Assembly (NCBI GenBank): GCA_032988165.1
Contig: JANTQF010000198.1
Span: 1 to 64,000 of the forward strand
DNA: 64,000 nucleotides
DNA from: Emmonsiellopsis sp. PD_33
Taxonomy: Eukaryota > Ascomycota > Eurotiomycetes > Onygenales > Ajellomycetaceae
Direction of reading: 5' to 3'
A program made the translations under genes and the position numbers. The notes below the pieces were generated by a model. That model worked only from the letters and a program-made list of their open reading frames with translations. It had not been told where the DNA came from and searched no databases. Position 1 is the stretch's first letter; each line of letters begins with the position of its first letter. Of the stretch, positions 56,740 to 64,000 are shown in pieces.

Positions 56740-59678
56740 TGTTGCGGTTGGCGGTACTGTTCCGTTCTGCTCTACTCTCCCGTGTGGTGTTTGTGAGGAA
56801 TTATCGTATCCACGGGTACTCTTGGATGTCCTTTATCTTCTGTCCGAGATCGTTCGGGATGGACGGAGCTGTCGTCAAATACGCGGGGAAGGACGCGACG
56901 TTCAGCCAACCACGATTCTCGGAGACATTCTTTGTAAGGTTGTCTGTCTTCCCATGAATTTCATGTGACTTCGGCGTCCTTTAACCGGCCATCCCGAGCC
57001 ATAGTTATTTACTCGTGATCCTGCTGTCGATCTGGAAGTATTAGATGGGCATGGAGGCTGGCTACATATTCGAGAGCGTCTGTGAGAGGGAAGAAAAAGG
57101 TAGTGACGTCTGTGAGGTTGCGGATACTAGTTTGTCTGGTCTGGCCTACGAAATATAGTACTATATATTCCAGCTCTTGAAAAATAGCAACACGGGAATA
57201 GTACGGATGTCATGGATCTAGACTTGATTACAAGAGTAGGAACACGTAGTATATCAACTAGATCCCTGAAATAGTAAACCTAGGCCTATTATTAATGGCA
57301 CCCGCAAAGGTTTGTACAAACTTCTTGCCGCTGGATAACTACAACCTCAAACGCTAAGCGCCAAGCGCCAATCTTCAAACGCGTCTAGCGCCGCCTCAGA
57401 TCGCGCCAGACGAGAACATACGAATCTCGACAATTGGTAACTCTTGCATCGGAAATACACAACGATGACATCCAAGACTCATACTGTGTTATTTGTACCC
57501 ATTTTGCCCCTTCAAGCTCGTACAATGCCAGTCTTCCTCTCTGCTGCGGCTACAAGATTCCAGCGAACATCCCGGTGTGGATCTCGATGGCCCCCGCCAT
57601 GATTTCATGCTGTACTCGGATTTGCTGGCCCTGTCCAAGCCTGTACTCCAGTACTACCATGTCTGGAGAGACTCGACCATCGAGCTCTTCTACGAAACAA
57701 TCTACCAATCCTTATTCTTTCTTTGGCTGACAAGTTTCGGCCGCAGGGTAGTATCCTTATAGTTTGGAACCGGCGATTATCAGGACTAGGCCGGCTTCAG
57801 GTACGCCTGAAGATTGGCCCTGGTGATACGGAACGTTTAAGGAATGCCACGTTGTACCCTCTGATGGATATCTCGATGGAATCAGGCACTTGATGCATTA
57901 GAAATGCACTTTTTGATATACAGGCTTGTCTGCATCTGAGGATCTGCTTGCTCATTTGACGTCAGGTTCGAAACATGCAAGAGTCCTGGAATTGGGTTAT
58001 CAGGCTTGGGGAGCAAGTCTGTGCTCTAGGACTGATGAGCTACTAGATCACCATTGAAACATGATTGATCCTTGTCTCCGACGTGCGCTCGGATATGACG
58101 TGGATTATATTCTTTTGGCCTAAGATGATATTCTGTCTCCAGGACTAGCATTACGGGGGGAGGTCGATGGATACGACCAGATCAGATGGTTGGGAGATGG
58201 TGCGATTATGCATCAGGATAAAATGACCTAGAGAGGAGTTTACCTAGCCTCTAGTATCTATCGTCTTCAAAATATGTAGATCCGGTATGTGAAACTAGGC
58301 CTCCTCTTCCTCATACATAGTGGGTGGCCTACCCTTATTTAACACAACACCTCCAACCATCAAACGCATCTTCCCCACAACATCAATGATAACACGTACA
58401 TGCATCATCACGCAGAATGCGCACGGGTCCATGAACCTGATGCAAAGCGTGACTACTTACATACATGTACATAGCCTATCCTGCCAATGATGACACTGTG
58501 ACTCCATGCGCTCAAACATAGCCCAAAATCAATAGAATAATAATACTGCAGATTGAACTCCTTGAACCTCCACATGGCCCCTTCACTCTAATTATTATTT
58601 TGTATTGTATTCAGCTATCCACAGTAAAAAAGCGAGGTTGCCGGATCACTAAAATCGCATGTTAGGGGTGCTGGACTAGCGAAAAACGGCTACTGGAGTC
58701 CCGCGCGCTTTTCGGGTATTTCTTGTCTTCTTTCCTTTTCGATTTCTACATTCCGTGTGAAGGGTATTAAATGATATACGTGAGGGGAGAGGGGTATTGA
58801 ACCCCCCCAAAGCAGGGAATAGAAGAAACACCCTATCTTTACATGTGGATACTAGTAGGAATGAATAGTTGATGGTTAACAAACCTTAGCCGATAAAAGT
58901 GGGGCCAGCCACCACACAAAAACCCTAAAAAATTTCTCGGCGGTCGGCAAACCAAACAAGCCCCAATTTTTGCATGGCAAACTTCTCGGCAACTCAGCAA
59001 CTGCCGGCAATCGAAGAAATTGATGTTTTTCTGATGATCTGGGAAAATCCGATGTACATAACCACCCATTCAAAGAAGAGAGTTATTGGGGTTAGTCATA
59101 GCCACCGCGGGTAATGGGTACGTGATTATGATGATGATTTTGGTTAAATCTAAACTGTATTTTTCCTTGGGATGGTTGGCATACGTGGTTAAGTTAACCC
59201 ATAAGCCGCGTGCGCCCGGATGTGCCGGATGCAGTGGGAGAGGTTTGTTTAACAAGAATAATGAAGAAAGAAAAACCCTAACGCCATCTCTTCAACAAAC
59301 GAGATAGTAAAAAGGGTGCATTGAAATTTCAACTTTTTGGGAGGGGGTATAAAGAGCGCGCCTTAACGTCTGTTTGTTTGTCCATCCGCAACGAAGGAAA
59401 TGATTAAACCCTGCCATATGGAAAGATAGGAAAACCCAGTAAACTCCCCCTTGTTCGCCCCCGTTCCCCCATTTCCGCTTCACAGTATTAGTTAAAAAGA
59501 AAAGGAAAGAAAAGAAAAACCCATAGCCGGATAAAAAAAACATTCGCATCCTTTCCCTTTCCATCCATCCATCCATTGCCTACTTTTATGAAAACGCTTG
59601 CCTGTAATAAGATATAATCACCTGGAACCCAAAATATCGACAAAGAAACAATTACCCAGACATGACAGTGTCATCATA
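56740..59678. other. 2.9-kb region without a supported gene
   Basis: The 56,740-57,300 part should include the promoter of the membrane-protein gene. 57,430-57,770 has two overlapping open frames on the plus strand (98 and 89 codons), one with a plausible but unidentified sequence (DLLALSKPVLQYYHVWRDST). These may be the remains of a gene. 58,600-59,680 is probably the 3' region of the transcription factor gene, with simple-sequence stretches such as CCATCCATCCATCC near 59,560. Confidence 0.4.
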
Positions 59679-61915
59679 TCATACTCCACCAAATGAGTCG
59701 CATAAACTATGCACTTGTGCCGAAAAGTCACGCGGCCATTCGAGGTCTGAAAATATCATCGTCGAGTTTTGAGTGAGCAGAATCTCGACCAGCGGGCTCG
59801 TTTGGATCGTGGCGAAGGGGAAGAAGTCCATGAAATTGATCAGAGTGCCAGTTGCAAGATCAGCTAATTCTGACAGAGAATTGGTTGGTCTTAGATCGAG
59901 AGGGTGGGGTGGAGATCGTTCTTCAGAGACGACGAACTCATTGCTGACGAGTAGGCGATCTAATTCTCTGTCTAGCACGGCGGAGGAAGGCCACATTTTT
60001 GCCATTTCTTTGAGAGCGATTTTGAGGAGCTTGATGTGGTTGTCGGCCGTCTCCGTCAGGGCTTTTACCCGACGAGCATGTAACAGAGCCAGGATGGCAA
60101 CCGCAATGTGCCATCCCGCCATGCCCTGGAGAAATCGAATGGATCCACGGGCTAGATAGTCTTCGAAAATGCGAGCCACGCAAGACGCGGATAGAACTGC
60201 AATGATATATGATTTTGGAAGAGGCTGGGAGGATTTGGTGAGGTAGAGAAGGGTGATTGTAGTGAGGTATGGTAGATGTAGCTGATGGACATCGCGGTTG
60301 AACTGGGTAGTGCGATTAGTTGGGATGGGCAGGCGTAGCGGTTCGGGTAGCGACTGGACCCAGTCAACCAGTTCCCGAGCCAGGTGACCAGGGAATTGAG
60401 TGTTTTCGTTCTTTTGCAAGAGATATTTTGCAACTCGTCCTTCGACACTGGAGAGTCGGATCCAGTATATAAATGTCTGGGCTCGAAAATGATCTTTTGG
60501 TTCTGGGAAATCGTCAAGCGATGGTTCTCTGACGTTGCAGTCTAAAGGATCAATAACGCATGGTCTTCCTTGGCAAATACTCGTTTCACGTTCTCTTGCC
60601 TGGATATTGTTAGATCAGAGAATAAAGAATAAGGTATCCTTGAACTTACAAATAACGTCCACCAGACCCTCCGTCGCAGGCCAACAACATCATTCGACGG
60701 TGTGAATTGCCCAAGTTTTAGTTCGCGATGCAAACCCATTTGTTGTGCTAGCCGGATGGCAACACCCGTCCACCACCATGCCGTGTCAATGCTGGGGAAG
60801 TTGGGTGCAGACCCCCACCAGTAAAATAGAAGGAGTGCTTTGACTGTCGTAATCGGGTTCTTTTCATGATTTTCATTGAACAATGCCTTGGCACGGTTGT
60901 AGTAGACCCCTGCGGGAGCATGCTCTAGCACAGGTGGTTTGATTCGGGTTCCGAGAAGAGCCAGTGCTTGATTAAGGAGGACAGAATTCAACTCCTCTGC
61001 ATCCCCAAGAAGCGTAGATTTCTCAAGAATAGGACACCAGGTATAACAATACTCGAAATAGGTGTCCATAAAACTTTCTTGCAACGCCGGTGGTGGTAAG
61101 TCGATTGGCTGAGATAATGGTGGAGTCGAGTGGAAGTGGTCTGAGGATGGCGTATTGTCTGGGCTAATCACCTGTAGAAGGCCTGATCCGCCTGGACGCG
61201 ATGGGGTACGTCCTGGACCGGTATCGCGGGTCTTATGCGGCAAAGACTCGGTATGATTGCCGGATATGAACTGAATCGTCGGTTGTCGACTGCCGTCAGG
61301 GTAAGGAGGAGGTGCCCGGATCAAGCTTGCGGAAAAGTTGGGAGAGGCTCTCTCAACCTTTAGTCGATCGTCGATGACGGCGTCCGGGATGGATGGGTTA
61401 GATTTAACGTGGGCCCGGCTCTGATCGCTTGTGGATGAGCCAGGATCGGGGACATCGTATGGCAATGTCACGAGAGGTAAATTATCCGCGCCGTCAAGGC
61501 GATCTATACTGCTGTGCCGGATGGAAGTTCGATTGCCCGCTCCGCGTTTGGACGGCCGGATACTTGAATGGATCAGTCTCAGAATTAGGCTTTCCGACCG
61601 CAGACGGGCACTTACCGGCACTCATATCCAGCGGCTTCGCATCGCTTGCATCGTGTAGACTCGCGTTCAGCATTGTTGATTTGGAGCTCGCATTTGATCT
61701 GGGAGGCCGGCTGTTAACAACATGGCCACAAGCGGGTTTTGTTGGCAACTGGTTACCTTCTTCTCGTGGCAGCGCAGACACACTAAGCGGGCTCGCTTAT
61801 TGCCTCTGGGCCCTCTGCGCGACTTGGGCATAGGCTCGGGGGTGGTGGACGCCATGGTGGCTAGTTGGGGAGGAGAAGGACTGGCGAGCGCGAACGCCGA
61901 CGCAGCATTTTCCAT
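59679..61915 (-). CDS. Zn2Cys6 fungal transcription factor
   Basis: Exons 61915-61757, 61698-61616, 61562-60650 and 60599-59679 join in phase to 691 residues. The binuclear zinc cluster is CLRCHEKKIKC then CKRCEAAGYEC, at about 47-80, with the basic PKSRRGPRGNKRAR in front; it is split over the first two introns as is common. The middle is Ser/Pro-rich. The fungal-specific regulatory domain (PF04082 type) covers about 210-500, with YFEYCYTWCPILEKSTLL, ALLLFYWWGSAPN, IRLAQQMGLHRELK and the RRRVWWTLF block. The regulated pathway cannot be inferred; the start codon is 252 bp from the divergent BUD22-like gene, so they may share control. The protein is intact. Confidence 0.88.
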
Positions 61916-62167
61916 CCAGCGCGGGCTCGCTTGACGTTAGCCGTGGCAGCTCGTCTCTAGACCGCGATGCGTGCTGCGATGCCGAGTTTGACGTTCCCGC
62001 TGCCCGATTGGGACTGGAAATAGCCGCTTGGCTAGCCGCGCTGACTCAGCAGTCACGTGACGCGGTGCAAACCTTGGAACATTTTGGCTTGTTTGTTTCT
62101 GATAGTTTTTCCGACAGCAGCATCAACTCTACGATATATACACGGGCAGAGACTGGACAGTACAGCT
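61916..62167. promoter_or_regulatory. Short bidirectional promoter between the transcription factor and the BUD22-like gene
   Basis: Only 252 bp. It contains TCACGTGACGCG at 62053-62064, identical to the site before the E1-alpha gene (45057-45068), a nearby TGACTCAG (62042-62049, an AP-1/Gcn4-like core TGACTCA), and ATATATACA at 62135-62143 as a possible TATA box for the BUD22 side. Confidence 0.5.
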
Positions 62168-63578
62168 ATGCCGAAGAGAAAGCGAGCGGATTTCGAGGAG
62201 CCCGCGTCTGCCGCCCCCGGCGAACGCAAACTCCGCATTCAAACCCTCCAGCTCGAAACCAAAATCGAGCATGGCTCCCAGCTCCTCCACCGAGCTCTGA
62301 AGACTTCCCGTGGCTTCGAGCGCCAGAAGCTGGGCCGCCGCCAAAAGACAGCAAAGCAGAAGAACCAGAATGACCAGATACCCCGATTGGCGGAGGAGGT
62401 CCAGGCTCTGAAGGTACGCACATCATCTACGATTACCATCACCCCGTTCTATATTTTATTTGGCCTGCAATTGACATTTATAGGCTTTGAATCTGGGAAC
62501 TACGGCAGAGCGGCAGCTGCTCAAACACCTTGTGAAAACGAAACGGATCGCGGAACACCCAGCCTTTGCGAAACTGTGCGAGAGAAAACCCCTACCAGAA
62601 GGGTCAAAAAGCAGCACCGCCGAAGCAAATGTTATAGCCCGCTTATTTAAGTCGAACCCCGTGAAAGATGTTCTCCCGGGGATAATGAGTGGCATTCGCG
62701 AAGTCTTGGGCATTGTAGACGGTGTACCATCCGGTAAAGCGAAAGGACCAGTGGAGAAAGCCAAACCGCAACTTAAACATGCAGAGGCATCGGAATCAGA
62801 ATCGGAATCGGAATCCGCGGATGGAGCGAGCCACAGGCGCCACGAAGATGTTGATGGCGATATGGAAATGGACGACGCTGACTTGGAACAATACAATGCT
62901 CGGTTAGCATCTTCTGATTCAGAATCCGGCGACGAGGACAGTGACCAAGACGATGAGCGTGGCATCCTCTTGCCCAAACCAGGCAGGGCGAAATATGATC
63001 CAGCTGCCGACTTGTCTTTATCCCCATCGTCTTCTGATGCGTCGTCAGATTCTGAACTAGAAATGAAATCCAAACCCTCGAAGTCGAGCAAACAAAACGC
63101 TGCAACAACATTTCTCCCGTCCTTGACAATGGGAGGCTATTGGTCTGGGTCAGAGTCCGCCGACGAAGACGCCGCAGCCGTGGCAATCCAGGCCCCTAGG
63201 AAGAACAGGATGGGCCAGCAGGCTAGACGCCAATTATGGGAGAAGAAATACGGTGCAAGCGCTAATCATGTCAAAAAGCAAGCGGAAGGGAGGAACCAAT
63301 CGAGGGATAGTGGATGGGATATGCGGAAGGGAGCTACATCCCGCAATGACACAAGGGGGAAACGGGGTAGAGGACGGGGAGGATTCGGGCCTGGTATGGG
63401 CTCGCGAAGACCAAACGTCGAACGCTCCGAACGGCCTACAAATAGAACCATGGGCCGGCCGAGGCCTGCTCAGGCTGTAGATCAAAAGCCATTACATCCT
63501 TCATGGGAAGCTGCCAGGAAAGCAAAGGAGCAAAAGACCCAGGCTGCTTTCCAGGGGAAGAAGGTCGTGTTTGATTGA
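62168..63578 (+). CDS. bud22: BUD22-family ribosome biogenesis protein
   Basis: Exons 62168-62413 and 62484-63578 join in phase to 446 residues. The N terminus is basic (MPKRKRADFEE) with a helical region about 20-90. Conserved blocks are QLLKHLVKTKRIAEHPAFAK, the Asp/Glu/Ser-rich middle with SESESESES and the C terminus LHPSWEAARKAKE ... KKVVFD, which together match the BUD22 family. A tract with RGRGRGG precedes the tail. Family role: 18S rRNA maturation and 40S subunit assembly in the nucleolus; related animal proteins are SRF-binding. The protein is complete, and its low-complexity acidic middle is normal for the family. Confidence 0.88.
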
Positions 63579-64000
63579 TGAAGCTTGGAGTGGACAAAGT
63601 TGTTTCAGTGTGCAGCCCGAGAGTGTCTATGGTCGTATCTGATGACTGGTTGATACATTCTTTAGGCCTGGATATCCCCAGGCCCTAGAGTGAATCCCTT
63701 GTCTGTCTTTCATTACTACGTTAAGCTCATGGATATGCGGAGTTCCTATATACCAATATTGTTTATCTACAAAAATCTGTCAAATCAAGAATGCCTGAAC
63801 TGGCAATTCAAAGTAAAGTAGGAATATACGATTAAACCCAGAATTGAAAAACTTCCTCCATTTCCAAAAGAATATGGATAAATTCTTTAATTAGCACCAG
63901 CATCACAAGCCATCGGCGCTTGACATCCGTGTTTCACAATAGCCGAACATCCAATGGAGCTAGGATCCCTAACCCGTCAACTAACCTGAGCGTACAGTTC
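63579..64000. other. 3' region of the BUD22-like gene and right edge
   Basis: No gene. The first 250 bp are probably 3' untranslated sequence; the rest is AT-rich, and nothing can be told from it at the window edge. Confidence 0.4.

Noticed and set aside
57434..57762. Possible small gene with frames of 89-98 codons
   Set aside because: No recognisable motif, no splice support and overlapping frames; kept only as a possible gene remnant.
1..64000. tRNA or rRNA genes and CRISPR arrays
   Set aside because: No convincing A-box/B-box pair with a cloverleaf was found by eye, GGTTCGA-like words (for example near 57,965) lack the rest, and CRISPR arrays are not expected in a fungal nucleus; a tRNAscan-type search was not possible.

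Overview
The window is nuclear DNA of a filamentous ascomycete, most likely Eurotiomycetes (Aspergillus/Penicillium-like). The evidence is short GT-AG introns of about 50-110 bp, housekeeping genes with filamentous-fungal architecture, CT-rich leaders, a 17-kb AT-rich island with the mutation pattern of repeat-induced point mutation (RIP), and a fungal-type GH43 enzyme, Zn2Cys6 regulator and membrane proteins.

Left arm (1-16.5 kb), gene-rich: the start of an unidentified acidic protein (minus), a seven-exon UFD4/TRIP12-type HECT ubiquitin ligase (minus), NMN adenylyltransferase (plus), a five-exon HAD phosphatase of the yeast YNL010W type with a 14-nt microexon (plus), two abutting MITEs of different superfamilies (Harbinger-like with TTA target duplication, hAT-like with an 8-bp duplication), and a small membrane-anchored fungal protein.

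Central island (about 16.7-34.0 kb): AT-rich, with no intact gene. I could find only one CpG by eye. It holds a Ty3/gypsy retrotransposon with 254-bp LTRs and a perfect 5-bp target duplication, inserted into a 173-bp repeat. Beyond it lie long decayed reading frames on both strands around 23.5-30.7 kb, probably a large DNA transposon. The far end has several minisatellites and a decayed dynamin/SLIP-GC-like GTPase fragment with rearranged partial copies.

Middle (34-43 kb): an intracellular GH43 glycosidase (minus), a metallophosphoesterase pseudogene (plus), a secreted endonuclease/exonuclease/phosphatase-fold protein (minus), a long gene-poor stretch, and a SAM methyltransferase (plus). A 1.75-kb non-coding element with 273-bp direct repeats then ends 160 bp before the start codon of the next gene.

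Right arm (45-64 kb), conserved core genes: branched-chain 2-oxoacid dehydrogenase E1 alpha (plus), the CCR4-NOT ubiquitin ligase Not4 with a probable large C-terminal part (minus), complex I 30-kDa subunit (plus, sharing a CCAAT-box promoter region with Not4), a polytopic membrane protein (minus), a Zn2Cys6 transcription factor (minus) and a BUD22-like ribosome biogenesis protein (plus). Start sites and splice junctions were assigned by reading frame, splice consensus and family resemblance. No database search was possible.
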